From NCBI GenBank assembly GCA_025667525.1, contig CM046881.1, positions 31,197,580-31,261,579 of the forward strand: a stretch of 64,000 nt of DNA, in the 5' to 3' direction. The number at the start of each line of letters is the position of its first letter. Positions within the stretch are counted from its first letter, which is position 1. This stretch comes from Glebionis coronaria. Its lineage: Eukaryota > Streptophyta > Magnoliopsida > Asterales > Asteraceae. A program made the translations under genes and the position numbers. Of this stretch, positions 1 to 12,038 are shown piece after piece. The notes under the pieces were generated by a model, which was not told the origin of the DNA, searched no databases, and saw nothing but the letters and a program-made list of their open reading frames with translations.

Positions 1-1130
1 CTTAAGGTAGAACCAATCTTCACGATGTTGCCTACTTCACCATTTTACGACACAAGGCTAGATGTCGAGTTCTAATCGAAAGCTAGAACCAATCTTCACG
101 ACTCTTCACATTGAAGCTAAGTGAGAACTTCACACAACACAACTACTAATCACTTTAAAGTTTAGTGAGAACTCACAAGACACAATCACATCACTTTATA
201 GTTTAGTGAGAACTCCTAATCAATTCTATTACAACTCAACTAGACTTATCCAAGTACACACATGTAGCTTGGATTTACACAACACAAATCCAAGCAAACA
301 CATATGCAATGGATGTACACAACAAATCCAAGTATTCACAAATAACTTGGATGAACACAATTAGTCCAAGTATTCATAAATACATTGTATTGACCTAAAA
401 CAAAAAGGTATCATGATGAATATGACTAGCTCATAAATTCATCTTTATCACTACACTAGTGAGTGAGTGATCTTCTCATTGGACATGTTAAAGGAGGGGA
501 TCAAGAGGATAATCATATGTAAACATCCTTAACAAATTAAGTGATCATTTACTAATGATTATGCTATAGAAAATAGAAAAAAGGCTGAGAAAAACGTCCA
601 AGAGGCTTGCTGGAAAATGAGATTTGACCCACTATTTAAAGGAGACAAAGTTACAACGGATCTATAACGGCTACTGTGCACGGTACCTTATCTCACCCCG
701 CGGTACCATATCGCTAAGGTACCGCGTAGGTACTTAAGGTACCGCCACTAGACTCCGCTCCATTTTTTGTCTTTTAGTGGGGTGGGAATATCTGAGGTAT
801 TTGAACCCTTCAAAGGATATTCTAACAGCATTTGGAATATGCCATTTTCAAATTTTCATTTTCCATTTTAATAAAACATTTTCTAAAAAAGAAAGTTTAT
901 TAAAAAGTCTTTTGTCTTATTAACAAAAGTGAGTTTTAAGGATAATCATTTTGATGATCACTAACTATGATTAAGAAAGCTTAGTGATATGATTATTACC
1001 TTGATGATAGTGTTAGTTAAATAATTCATTTTGTGTTTCTACACTAAATGTGTTGTATGGTTTGTTGTGATCAAAACTAAGAAAGATTAGTTAACACTAA
1101 TAATGTTTTTAGGCATTACTTGTATTAACA
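1..1130 (-). repeat. 3' LTR of element A (partial)
   Basis: Matches 50858-51987 base for base apart from scattered substitutions. On the minus strand it begins TGTTAATACAAG at 1130, directly after the polypurine tract. The last 466 bases of the LTR lie left of the window. It contains the GGTACC hairpin module (680-747) and a TATA-like TTTAAATAG on the minus strand at 632-640. Confidence 0.92.
632..747 (-). promoter_or_regulatory. Promoter module of A LTR: GGTACC hairpin plus TATA-like box
   Basis: GGTACC occurs at 682, 702, 718 and 738 (steps 20, 16, 20). The middle pair forms a perfect 9-bp inverted repeat, CGCGGTACC (699-707) and GGTACCGCG (718-726), around a 10-base loop. On the minus strand the next AT-rich block is TTTAAATAG at 632-640, 41 bases from the first GGTACC. 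The same layout recurs at 2514-2624. Role in transcription is inferred. Confidence 0.55.
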
Positions 1131-1774
1131 ATCTCCCCCTTTTTGATTACGACAAACGATAAACTCATTTACGTAGAAACACAAACTATGGAATTATTAA
1201 CTAGTTTATCACTATCATTTCTCCCCCTTTGTCATAGCAAAAAGGTTAGCATAAGTCTTTGAAGTGCATCGAACTTTTCTAGTAGCTCCCCCTTGGTGGT
1301 TGCTCCCCCTTGCTTGGGGCACCAAGTTTGTGAGCTAAGGTGACATGCTACACAAAGGTTAGTAGAAAGGAAAGAGACACCAATGTATATATGATCACTA
1401 CCTACTAAGTAACTTGAGAGGGAGAAAGAGAAGAAATCTCAAATTAGAAGCAAGTATTTTGCTAAGTATGTCCAAAGAGGTAACTAAAAAAATCAAACTT
1501 CAATATAATGAAGATGATAAGCTTGTCAATGGGTTAAAGCTTTAGAATTTATGGAATCACCCATAAGCAATTGTAAAAATTTAACCAAGATCAACTCAAA
1601 ATAGAACTAATTAGATAGCACACAAATAACACAAAGGTTAAAAAAAAATACAACAAAGAAGATAGTCATACACATAGTATGAGTATCTAAAAGCAATAAA
1701 TATGGAAAATAAACCACTAAGCATAAGCTAGTCTAATAGTGATATTTTCTAAGATTGCTAAAAATAAAATAAAA
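1131..1774 (-). other. 3' untranslated region of A with several polypurine tracts
   Basis: No convincing ORF. Read on the minus strand it carries four G-rich polypurine runs: 1133-1145 (next to the LTR), 1221-1231, 1286-1296 and 1301-1311. The LTR-adjacent tract is the expected primer for plus-strand DNA synthesis; the extra copies resemble the multiple tracts known from SIRE/Maximus-type copia elements. The remainder is AT-rich and featureless to me. Confidence 0.6.
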
Positions 1775-2401
1775 CTAAAAAGACGACGATGCATCATTCG
1801 AAGTTTTGTCCACCGGAACGAAAACTTGAATAGGAGGTCGAGTGAGGAGGAATTCAAGAAAATTTAACTTCTCATACACATGAGCAAGTTCAATTTGTTG
1901 AAATCGGCAACACTCACATGAGGATCCATGATGCAACACAAAATCGTTTGATGGGGGTATGGCATCAAACTTAGGGTTTGGTGGTGGTGGGGTAAAGGGT
2001 TTGGGAGTGTTTTCACAATGCCTTGTGAGGTTTGGGAAGGTGGAAAGGTCATTGAGTTGGGGGGTATTGAAGGATTGTGGTGGTGGTGGAACATTTTCTT
2101 TTGCTCCGGTGATGGGGTTTATGGTATAAGTCTCATTCCAATACTTGATTGGAGAGAAGGTAGGGTTTTTGGGTGGTTTGGACGAAGATGGTTCATTCTT
2201 CTTAACCCAAATGGGTCGAACCGAGATTTTCGGTTTCTTTGAAAGCTTGGATGAGGAAGCTTTGGGTGAGTGGGGTTGTGACAGAGAAATGTCAAGGTTA
2301 GGAATGTAGGAGTTAGGCATTGTGAGAGTGTGAGAATGATATCTCAAGGTTATGTGAGAATGAATTCTCAAGGTTGGGAAGGTGTGAGAATGAAATCTCA
2401 A
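1775..2401 (-). CDS. Element A ORF3, proline-rich protein with HGxxCxCC motif
   Basis: Open frame of 208 codons, unrecognised. It is rich in Pro, Ser and Asn, with a PPPP run near residue 105 and a PPPPNP run near 140. Near the C-terminus is HHGSSCECC followed by a short helical stretch and FLLTRPP. The first 27 residues come from a short tandem repeat (2330-2406), so the Met codon at 2320 is the more likely start. A promoter-like module lies upstream at 2514-2624. ORF2 of the same element (45962-46660) ends in a similar HGPRCPCC...FLLALFSMPPP, which suggests that the two ORFs are diverged duplicates. Function unknown; no enzyme motif is visible. Confidence 0.5.
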   Translation of the reverse strand: MRFHSHTFPTLRIHSHITLRYHSHTLTMPNSYIPNLDISLSQPHSPKASSSKLSKKPKISVRPIWVKKNEPSSSKPPKNPTFSPIKYWNETYTINPITGAKENVPPPPQSFNTPQLNDLSTFPNLTRHCENTPKPFTPPPPNPKFDAIPPSNDFVLHHGSSCECCRFQQIELAHVYEKLNFLEFLLTRPPIQVFVPVDKTSNDASSSF

Positions 2402-2406
2402 GGTTG
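2330..2406 (-). repeat. Three short tandem repeats at the start of A ORF3
   Basis: Three imperfect copies of GTGAGAATGA-ATCTCAAGGTT begin at 2330, 2354 and 2384. They encode the repetitive RFHSHT/RIHSHI/RYHSHT stretch if ORF3 starts at 2401, or form the 5' leader if it starts at 2320. Confidence 0.7.
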
Positions 2407-2513
2407 GGGTATAAGTAAAATGTAATCAAGGTAAGAATTTGAATACAAAATGTGTAGTGTCAAGGAATGTTTAGTCAATTTGAGTAAACAAGGAATCTTG
2501 ACTGGGAATAGGG

Positions 2514-2624
2514 TTTTATAAGTTTTAACCAAAAAATCGTCAAAAGCTACATTCTGGCCGTGGTACCGTATATGGGCCGGCGGTTCCATATCACTAAGGA
2601 ACCGCGGGTCCTTAAGGAACCGCG
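2514..2624 (-). promoter_or_regulatory. Second GGWACC hairpin module with TATA box, upstream of A ORF3
   Basis: GGTACC at 2562, GGTTCC at 2582, GGAACC at 2598 and 2616. Arms GCGGTTCC (2580-2587) and GGAACCGC (2598-2605) pair perfectly around a 10-base loop. Compared with the LTR copy both arms have changed in step. TATAAAA on the minus strand lies at 2514-2520, 41 bases from the first GGTACC, exactly as in the LTR. The ORF3 start codons are 113 or 194 bases further on. Confidence 0.6.
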
Positions 2625-2797
2625 TCCAGTGGACTTTAAACCATGTTTTTCCTGGGTTTTGGGAAAAACTAAGACTTTTTCAAAAAGTTGCAAATCTTGG
2701 AATTTTACCTCTATTAGAACCAAAATATGCTAGGGTTGCATAAAGCAACACATTCACAAAGAATGTCTTGACAAAGGATGACAAAATAATTTAGGTA

Positions 2798-3323
2798 TGT
2801 TGATCCCAAACTTAGATCGATTAGCTTTGTGTATACGAGATTAGATCAAGTATAACACGTAGAGAAACCTTTGTTATATGCTTTGTGAATCTAAGTGTTA
2901 TGCGGAATTTAACACTTAAACAAGAACACAAGATGTAAACAAAACTTTCACTTTGATTATGAATGTCGAACTTGCTTACAATGAAAGATGTTTACGAATG
3001 AAAACTTATATAAAACTTGATATTAAACATTAACCTAAAGGCCTTCTTTTATAGACTAAGAAGACTTGTACAATAAGCTACGTATCAACTATTCTAGGTA
3101 AAGATAAACATAGAAAATACATTGTCGTTTCTATCCTTACTAGAAGTATTCTAGAATATAATAAACGTGTAGCTTATATCTTCCATCAGTGCTTGTCTTC
3201 AATGTGTCAACGCTTGACTTTAACTTGTCAACGCTTGAGCTGTCAGCGCTTGCTTTGTTCCTGTCAACACTTGATTTGTTCTTGTCAGCGCTCAAGTGAT
3301 CTGGCCTTAATTTATTGCCAACA
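2798..3323 (-). repeat. 3' LTR of element B
   Basis: On the plus strand it runs from TGTTGATCCC to TTGCCAACA. The minus-strand start of the LTR (U3) holds a six-copy TCARCG array (3186-3291), and a TATAAAAG box lies on the minus strand at 3046-3053. Differs at four bases from the 5' LTR. Confidence 0.93.
3183..3293 (-). repeat. 21-bp-phased TCARCG array in B 3' LTR
   Basis: Six copies with TCA starting at 3186, 3207, 3228, 3243, 3264 and 3285, so steps of 21, 21, 15, 21 and 21. Core reads TCAACGCTT or TCAGCGCTT. The array sits in U3 about 130-240 bases upstream of the TATA box. The same motif recurs elsewhere in B. Confidence 0.9.
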
Positions 3324-3339
3324 ATCCTCCCCTAAACTT
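3324..3339 (-). other. Polypurine tract of B
   Basis: On the minus strand TTTAGGGGAGGAT directly precedes the 3' LTR, as expected for the plus-strand primer. Confidence 0.8.
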
Positions 3340-3375
3340 GATATCCACTCTTATGATCAAGTTTCTGAATAAGCA

Positions 3376-3675
3376 TTAAGAACTTGGAGGAGTCTGACAA
3401 ACCTTCTCATATTGATAATGAATAAATCTGATCAAATTCTTTGCCACGTCACTTGAATAATCTATCTCCAGCTGAGTGTCCTTCATCTTTTCCAAAACAG
3501 TCTTGGATATGAAATACTGAGCATCCACAAGTAGATACTCAGCAAACTTTGTAGAACTCAAATGGTATACACCAGCAGCTGAATATAACCTCCATTGAAG
3601 ACCACTGAGGTCATCTTCAAGATCCTTCCATATTTCAGGATCTTCCTCATTTGTCCCACACATTCTTTTGAATGT
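3376..3675 (-). pseudogene. C-terminal end of B's extra 3' ORF, cut off by element C
   Basis: This piece encodes about 95 residues ending ...RFIHYQYEKVCQTPPSS. It is the end of the ORF whose body is at 34590-37361. The two halves are separated by C, with the AATGT duplication at 3671-3675 and 34585-34589, and their frames are compatible once C and one duplication are ignored. The segment resembles the last part of the G2 protein (57888-58184), including an LxIxx(Y)S...AKxL pattern. Function unknown. Confidence 0.75.
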
Positions 3676-6600
3676 TGTGACAATCCGTCAATTCACGATT
3701 GATATTTTATTCTCAAATATTATTTGAAAATGTTATTTTAATGATACAATATGAACTCACTTATTTTTGGGAAGAAATTTGGATTTACGTCTTGGAGTAG
3801 CATCGACTACGTCTAAACCGGAGGATTCAACGTTACGTGCTTACGTTTACATACACCGTCCTTGGTGACAGTCCGACATTTCAGAAAATAAATTTATCCG
3901 TGAATATTATTTTGGAGTTTTAAATTTGTGTTAGTTCATAAACTCACAAATTTACGAGAAGAGATTAGGACTTACGATTTTTATTTTAACGTCCTTTACG
4001 ACTAAACCGGAAACCCTAGGATTACGTATTTACGTTTTCAAACTCCATTTTTGATGAAACAATTTTTATTGGATTCGTTTTGTGACGGTGATTCATAATT
4101 TATAAAAACGTTTTTCGTAAAACGACCCGAGGGCATGCAAATCGAGGAAACTAGAATCGAGGAGTACCCGTAAATAAATGGGGATGAGACAAGTGGGACA
4201 CTTGTCCCACCCCCATCAAAACCGGCTATAACTCTCCAACACAACAACTTGGTGTCAAGTTGTAAGTAATATTACTTACACATGTCCTAAGCTTAACCTT
4301 TAAGCTATTCCACTTCACAAAACCAACAACACAAACCACTTTTCTCATTCCACTCATGCAAACTAGCTACATCTCTCTCTCTAACTCCATTAATGCCGTC
4401 CCATTTCTCCAAAGAACACCACCATTCCTACAAAATTTAACCACAAACATATGTTATAATTAACATATGTTAATCTCCATTCAAAAAGATGAAGATTGGT
4501 GCAAGTTATAACATCCAAGGAGGAGTTTTCATGGAGTAGTAGGGCTGATTTTTCACAAGGAGTTCATGGAGCATGGTGGTCTTGAAGATGGTGTTGGCTA
4601 AGCACAAGTTTCTCCATCAAAAATCTATGTTTTGATCAACCTACATCATCATGGTGGTATAAAGATTGTCCTCCTCATCTTCTTGTTATTTTGATTATGT
4701 AAACATGTATTTTATTTCCTATTGTATATATTTATGATGAATATATGATGATAAAAATGTTATGTGGGGATTTGTTGTTGATAATCATGGATAAAAAGGT
4801 GAAAACCCATAAGAAACAAGGTTAAAATCTTGGTTAAATTTGATGGCTGTATAAAACAGTAAAGAAGTAAGTCATAAACTGATAAAATGATGAAGTGGAA
4901 TAGATTTTTGTACACATGTGAGAGTTGGCCATGCAATGGAATCAAAATAATGAGTGAGATATGATCAAAACAAGTTTAGGGTATAAATCTGAAGTTACTG
5001 TTTTGGACGATTTTTAGAAAATACTTAAAGGATGATTCAACAGTAGCTATAGAGGAGTTAAATGTAGCACATATCATTTAGTTTATGTGATAAAAATTTG
5101 AGCTTCTATCTCCATATAGAACTCAAGATATGGCAGTTTTGGTGAAGATGAAATTAAAAATCAGATTTTTGGAAATTAAAGAATAATACTATTATATAAG
5201 CACTCACATTTTAAATATATACAATGTAAAATAAAAACCCACTAACTTATAAAACTTATTTATATAGATGTATAAAAGGTTAATTAAATGGGTAAATTAT
5301 ATAAATGGTGGTAAAATAATATTTATAAGTTATAAAGCTATAAACATGATTTTTACGACTTTTTCGGCTATTGCCGTAAAATTAACGTTTTTGTTAAATA
5401 AAACTTAGATGGTTGGACCCGTCTAATGAAAACTTTATAAAACTTATATACTGATATATAGACATGTATAACAAGTAAAAACCGATAAAACCCGAACTAT
5501 AGGGCATACGGACATTAACGAGCTAAGTAAACATATTGGACTAATACTTGGGCTAATAATTGGACTAAATAAGATAAACACCCATAAAAAGAACTTATTG
5601 GGCTTAACCCATTTGGGCCCAACTTGAAAGTGTATGTACTGATAATATAAGTACAAAATGGACTAAAATAAGATAAATAACTTATAATAAGCTTATTGGA
5701 CTTAAGACACGTAAATGGGTAAAACTAGTAAACTAGTATAAAAGCTATCGACATATAACTCTAAAATGAGTAAACGAGAATATGTAAACCCACTTGATCA
5801 TCATATATATATAATCATCATATGTATACATAATTGGTATTTTTATAAAGTCATTGGACAAACGTCTAAGACCGATTATTATTTGTCTAGGTTTCCGTGA
5901 TTGAAGCACGTACCGTACGTCCGAATTGCCAATAACCCGCCTTCCCACATCAACGTGAGTTCATAGCCTCACACTCTTTTAAATGTTTTATAAATGCTTT
6001 ATAAACCCGCGGGGGAGATAACATGTTAGTTTTTATAAAAGTTTGGACACCATTTGTCCCGATTGTTTGTTTATTGATTTTGGACCCGAATGATTGAATG
6101 ACCCGATTGTATGACCCGATAAATGATTAATGGACCCGATAGATGAAATTAAATGGATTATTAAAGTTAGGTTATGTCACTAAAAGTCCCATTAGCATGA
6201 ATTGTGAACTACCGGGAGTTGGTAGACGCTTATGCATTTAATAGTACTATTTGGGGACGATCACCCCAGTTCGCGCCTTGACGGTTGATCCTCGTCGTGC
6301 CACATTGATTGGTAAGCGAATTTATGTATGAGAAGATTCCATAGCGTGACCTTTGTGACGACACACTACTTTAGATGGGCAAAAATTGGTATCGGGTTAG
6401 CTACCCGTTGTTGGTTTAGTAAGGTAACAATGTCATGCGGCTTATAATAATCCAAAAACTAACAAAATATTACTAGACGCTCCGAATTACGATGTATTGC
6501 CTGACTAGCAATACAGGGTCATACTATTGATATTATGTTTGTGTTTTGGTTTTCATAACCATATTCATATAACGGTTTTTATTTGATTTTATACAACGTC

Positions 6601-7158
6601 ATAAGACGTATTGTATGATGTTTTTACGACATTGGCTCGTATACTGATTTTCAAGGCAAAATGCCTATATTATGATTTTCGATAAGGATTTGTATAAAAA
6701 TGACTTTGGCTATTTTATGGCCTATTACAAAGATTTGTATAAAACGATTTTGGCTATTTTACGGCCTATTACAATGATTTGTACGAATTGATTTTTGGTA
6801 CTAATTTTATACCAAAGTTATATTGTTGGAATTTATTAAACTCTATGAATTCACTCGGCGTTATCGCTGACCTTTTCTTTTAACATGTTTTATCTCAGGT
6901 ACTTGAAGGTAATTCTCGGGAAGACGACAAGAATTCATGGCCCGCACTTAAACAATATTTTCCATTCAAATATTTTGTAAAACTTTGTATGAAATGTAAT
7001 GACTTGGGACCGATGTAACTTTGATAATTATGAATGGAAATGATTTATAAATAAACGACGCGATTTTTATGCGTTGTCTATGATGTGAGTAATGTGTTAT
7101 CCCGTAACACCAACTAGTCTTCTGCTGAACTGAGTTGTATAAAATTGGGGGTGTTACA
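3676..7158 (+). repeat. 5' LTR of element C
   Basis: 3483 bp from TGTGACAATCC to GGGTGTTACA. Nearly identical to the split 3' LTR; in the first 100 bases I see two or three differences. A TATAAAAG at 5737-5744 is a possible promoter. Small ORFs inside (for example 5444-5656 and 5745-5948, minus) recur exactly in the other LTR and are not genes. Confidence 0.92.
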
Positions 7159-7161
7159 GTT

Positions 7162-7173
7162 TGGTACCAGAGC
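7162..7173 (+). other. Primer binding site of C
   Basis: TGGTACCAGAGC, three bases after the LTR end. One base differs from the usual initiator-Met site TGGTATCAGAGC. Confidence 0.75.
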
Positions 7174-9789
7174 TCTCGTTATAGAGAACGAAAGATTTTT
7201 AAAACCAAGGTTTTGAATAAAACTTTTCAAAATCTTTTAACTAAAAACATTTTTCTAAAAATGTCTAAAAATCTTTTGACTATAACGGTGCCGAAGAATT
7301 CCCGAGTTACCGACAAGGCCAGACTGAGAAGTGTTATTTTAATATATATATATAACTTGGATTATATATATACATATGATGTAATTTTATTACATGATTG
7401 TTTGATGACTATTTTGATTTTTATACAAGGTATTTATACGACGTAGATTGTCACAAGTAACCCTAAAATCCCCTAGTAAATTAATCGAAGCTATTCTCGT
7501 AGGAATTCTAGCTATCCTAGATCTAAACCAAGTTGTGGATATTTATGATCCCAACAAATGGTCGATATTCGTAGAAATGTAGATATTAGTTGATTGTGAT
7601 ATTGAAAAAGAATTGGCGAGATTAAATCTGATATCGATGTCATGACGATCTTTCCTTATAGAGTGGAGTTTGACAAAACGTTATCACCTGGAAAGATGTC
7701 ATCTGATTCGTTGTCACCCAATTCTTAAATTGAAATCGAAAGGGTGAATGTTGCACTTGAGGCTGTCATTGGAACCATTACCCAAAGGCCTCATGCACTA
7801 ATACCTTTCCGAGAAGTCTAGTTGAATGATCAAGTCATTTCATATTAATGACTCATTTGATAATTGTTGTTGTAAGAGCTAATAGGATTGGAAATTAAGT
7901 GTTGATTCATATTGAGATTGTATTGCCTTTTACAAGGCCGAAAAATAAGATTGAAAGTATTGGAGAATAAGGTAGGATATCGAATTGAGTATAAAATTGG
8001 TTTAAACTTGAATAAAGTGAAACTTAACATGTATGGAATATGAGATTGATAAGAGGAAATTATTAAGTCATGTGATTGAATTATAAGGTTTTAATTGATT
8101 GTTAGTTTGTGTTAACGGCTGTTCCTAGGCCATTGTCCACTAACGAGGATGCCCAGTGTCCAAGAAATAAATTGAAGAAATCTTCTTCTAAATTGGGACC
8201 GATGGATCTTCTGGGACATGTGGAACACCTGATGACTCTTGTAGATTAGTATTCATTGTGGTATCTTTTAAAAATCCCTAACTTAACTGAGATATCAGTT
8301 GGTAGGATGAGTTTTGAGAATTGTATGACATAGTGACACGTAATGTGTTACGGTACAATTTTGACTTGTTTGTGATTAATGAAAAGACTACATTTGATTG
8401 CTAAATTCTACATGTATCGATGTTATCTATCCTTTATTGCTTCATCCTAATGTTCACATTAGTGATGCAACCATTGAATAAGTACTCATCTTGATTTGAG
8501 TTACGTTGTGGATTATTCTTTTGAGTGCCATCGAGATCATGAACCTCGTGATTAATTGGCTAAGCTCATTTCCTATCATATCGTAGTAAATTCTTGGTGA
8601 ACAAGCTTTCATCACTCTTTTGCAGATCACACATTGTTTTTGTAAAGTTAAAACGGTATCCTTTGAGAAAATTTAATTTTCATCACAATAAGGATTATTC
8701 AAAGTAAGATTTATAAATGACTGATATCAAAATGAAGTTGTTTATGAGACGCTTTGGAAAACTTAGTTGTTTTCATAACAAAGAAAATCTTTGTAAATTT
8801 ATTCTTGATTCTTATTTAAGAATCAAGCATGAAAATGTTTTTATTATAAACATGATGATAAAATTTTGACGAACTGAGTATTGCATCGTTAATCTTGAAA
8901 TTGTATATAGTTGCGCGCCTACATACAATTTGGAATGGACTATGCAAGACTGATTAGTAGTCACCATAAAACTGATTAATAAACACTAAATTTTCTTTGA
9001 AGATTGTGAAAGATTAAAATTTTATGAGATCTGCAAGAAGTGAAAAATAGGGACATATTGATAGGGACACCTACATATGTACCTGTAGCATCTATTCTTC
9101 TGAGTTGAAATTACTCATCTGTAGAAATTGTCTTATTTGACAATTGACGAATCTTTCTTGTCCAATTCTCCCGTAGTGAGATTCCTAGGAAAAGTATCTG
9201 ATTACCGAGTGTTGATACCCGACTAGATGTATCGACGTTCCTATCATTTCTTTTGATTTGGTTTCATTTGAATGACCTGGGTAACGATCCGAGGAGCTTT
9301 CGAATGCGTACTCAAATTATGAAAACATGGGATATATTCATATTCGTTAAATGTTTTCGTCTGTATCTAATCTGAAATTCTCTCGCATAAATTATGCGTT
9401 GACCCTACTCTTTTAATAGTAGTTATGTCTCTAGATATCCCTGAATTTGTGAAGAATTATGAGTTATTATTAGACTTTTGAGAAGTTCACATCTTATCGA
9501 CGGCAATAAAAACTGAAAAGTTGGTAATACCAGTAGAATGGATTGATTGATTATGACATGGCGACATTGTCTTAATTGATGGGAACTCGAATTGAATTCC
9601 CCTAAATGATAAGATGTTGATTATCAAAAGTGATCTAAATAATTCTTGATGGATGACCATATCCTGTATTAAGACTTGAAAGTATACCATGAATGGTTAT
9701 GAACTAGTTATAGATATTGTAACCTAGAAGAACCTAATATGAATTTATTAAAAGATGTTTATGTTATCTGAAACTTTAGGAGGTATTTG
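7174..9789 (+). pseudogene. Degenerate gag/protease region of C
   Basis: This lies where gag and protease belong in a Ty3/gypsy element, between the PBS and the RT remnant. I see no open frame over about 100 codons and could not recognise a knuckle or an aspartic protease motif by eye. The sequence is AT-rich with dispersed stops. The call rests on position only. Confidence 0.4.
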
Positions 9790-10345
9790 TTGGTGAATTA
9801 CCTAGATTTTCGCCATTAAGGCAAGTAGAAATTGGTATTGATTATATTCCCGGTGTTGCACTTGTGGCTTGTACACTATACGTCAGCACCATCTGGATTT
9901 AAGGAATTACCGTACAACTAAGAAAGTTGTCGGAGAAAAATTTTATTATACCAAGCCTGTCATCCTGAAGAGCTATGGTGTTATCATTCCTTATATTTAT
10001 AGATTACTGTGACTGAGTAAATTGACAATCGAAAACGATATCCATAACTCGAAATGGAAGATTTGTTCGATCATTTACAAGGTTCTAGCGTATGTTTTAA
10101 AGATTTGATCCATGGCATGGTTATCATCAAACGTCGCGTCCGCGAAAAAGATTATGTATTCCAATCACTACATCCGGTACTTGTAATGAACATTATGAGT
10201 TTCACGTGATGTCGTTTGGATTGACCGATGCACATGTAGTATTCATAAATTTGGTGAATCACGTGTGTAGGCTGTAATTTGATAAATTCATGCTCGTGAT
10301 CATTAAGGACCATTTATTTGTTTATAAGAATAAGAAGGAGTTAAT
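9790..10345 (+). pseudogene. pol: Reverse transcriptase remnant of C (Ty3/gypsy)
   Basis: Translated across three frames this gives recognisable blocks in the right order: LPRFSPLRQVEIGIDYIPG at about 9800, LSKLTIEN and MEDLFDHLQGSSV at about 10015-10090, RRVREKDY at about 10131-10155, and HYEFHVMSFGLTDA at about 10190-10230, then VNHVCRL-stop-FDKFMLV. These correspond to the gypsy blocks around RELNKLT, DDLFDQLQGSS, RVREED and HYEFxVMPFGLTNAP. The catalytic FIDD position reads IIKD, so the active site is lost, and there are several stops and frameshifts. It cannot encode a working RT. Confidence 0.88.
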
Positions 10346-11589
10346 AATTAATTATAGATTGCCCTGAATTGGCCGAACAGTGAAAACCTGAACCTTGAAT
10401 AATTAACACGTGATTGAAGACTTGAATCTTTACATGATTTAACCATGTGATTAATAGATAATGGAAGCTATATTGACTTTTCAAGGATTAGAACCATTAA
10501 CGCTTAGGGGTTAAAAACTTAATCCTTTACATAAAATGACCGTTGGATTAATAATGGTAAGATGTATGCATATAGACTCTTCAAAAATTAAGAGCCCTTT
10601 TAAGACTTTGGATTTTACCAAAAAGAAAGTGCAAATATATTTTGACAAATATTTTAACAAAGGATTTTAAGGGATTATTCCCTTATACACAAACCATTTA
10701 ACTAAACTTCTGTTTAGGGGTAAATGTTTGTGTATACTTTTAGACAACTTAAGAGGAATTGAGGAAACTATATAAAACATGACTTGAAATTTGAAACGAT
10801 AATTTACGCTTTCCAAACTAAGGAAATTTTGACCAAAGTATAAACAAAGATTATTCAAACATTTACGAATCTTATTAATTATTTTCGATAAATCAACAAA
10901 AATCTTGTTAATTAAATTCAAATTTATTTTTGAACATTTTATATAATTGGTCGAACTAAGAAATTTAAACTTTTAACGTTTACGTTTTATAAAAATTTAA
11001 TAATTATAATTTAATTAATTGTAATAATTATCGACGCTTTAGACGCCGGATTGAGAAAAACTGATAAAAATAATAGTTGAGAAGAAACTAAAACTTAGAA
11101 AATATGAAGAAAATAGAACGTAATTACGGACGCATAATATAGAAAGAATATCTGAGTGAATTATGGACATGATAATTATATCATCATGAGAAGTGAATAT
11201 AAATACCGATGCATTATGTAGAAAAGATAAAGAACCAATTAGGACATGTTCCTTAATAATGAAGGTGCAAAATAAATTGCCGAACGATATAAAAGTAAAC
11301 AATGTTCGTAAAAAGGATAATATAGATAATAAAAGAGGTTCGCGGCTAATGTGAACCATTAAAATAGAGAAGCCAATAGCGTTAAATGTTTTAAAGACCA
11401 CTTATGATTGTCTAAATGTGGAAGATTGTGAGATATAGTTATGTTGGAATTTGTAAGTATAAGTATTCTATTTATGTCATTTATGACTAAAAGTATCTTT
11501 GTCTGAAGAAGTTGTACTGATGGCATTTATGAAGGCAGAAATCGCCTCATACATTAGTAAACGTCTAGCTATTGCAAAGGTTATCATCT
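10346..11589 (+). pseudogene. Unreadable RNase H / connection region of C
   Basis: By position this should hold RNase H and the integrase N-terminus. It is very AT-rich (long A and T runs around 10620-11010) and I recognise no motif. Short ORFs here look like chance. It may include deletions, since about 1.2 kb separates RT from the integrase core. Confidence 0.4.
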
Positions 11590-11822
11590 GAATTTGATTC
11601 GATTTGGGTCATCGTCGACAGACTGACCAAATCTGCTAATATCTTTCTCGTTAATGATAAATGCAAAAGAGTTATGTAAACGTAGCATGCCTGTATCGAA
11701 CATCTAAATCAAGATCCTCGCTTCGCATCGAATTTCTAGAGATTTGCTCAGAAATCATTGAGAACGAACCTTGATAAGAGTACTATGTACCATCCCAAAT
11801 CGAAGGGACGAGGTAAAGTAAT
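11590..11822 (+). pseudogene. pol: Integrase core of C, first half
   Basis: Reading SEFDSIWVIVDRLTKSAN at about 11590-11640 matches the gypsy integrase signature IWVIVDRLTKSAHF. After two stops DPRFASNF (about 11715-11740) and KSLRTNLDKSTMYHPKSKG (to about 11810) match the DPRFxSxFW and LDMSTAYHPQTDGQ blocks. Element E interrupts the gene directly after GRGKV. The reading continues at 22836. Confidence 0.88.
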
Positions 11823-11948
11823 TGTTGGAAATTTAGTGCAATTGTGGGAACGGGTAATACTTGTAAATGGGTTTGGAGGTACGGAGTGTACACCCATTAA
11901 GTCCCTTACCTCCCTGGACTCAATATAGTGGTTGTGATATCAGTAGGA

Positions 11949-12038
11949 GGAAGTTGCTTCTGGTCAGGAAGTTGCTCCTGGTCAGGAAGCTGCTCCTGGT
12001 CAGGAAGCTGCTCCTGGTTAGGACGTTGCTCCTGGTGA
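11949..12038 (+). repeat. Five 18-bp tandem repeats in E LTR 1
   Basis: Five copies of GGAAGTTGCTCCTGGTCA with a few substitutions. Equivalent arrays are at 17125-17214 and 22306-22395. They produce a spurious KLLLVR-repeat ORF. They lie about 170 bases upstream of the TATA box, in U3. Confidence 0.93.

Noticed and set aside
3183..3293. CRISPR-like regularly spaced repeats
   Set aside because: The conserved part is only about 8 bases with 13-base gaps, there are no cas genes, and the setting is a plant retrotransposon LTR.
5444..5948. Two minus-strand ORFs of 70 and 67 codons duplicated at 32870-33374
   Set aside because: They lie inside both LTRs of C. Identity comes from LTR duplication, and there is no coding character.
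10667..11401. Minus-strand ORFs of 84 and 120 codons in C
   Set aside because: AT-rich, hydrophobic by base composition, antisense to the dead pol region, no recognisable motif.
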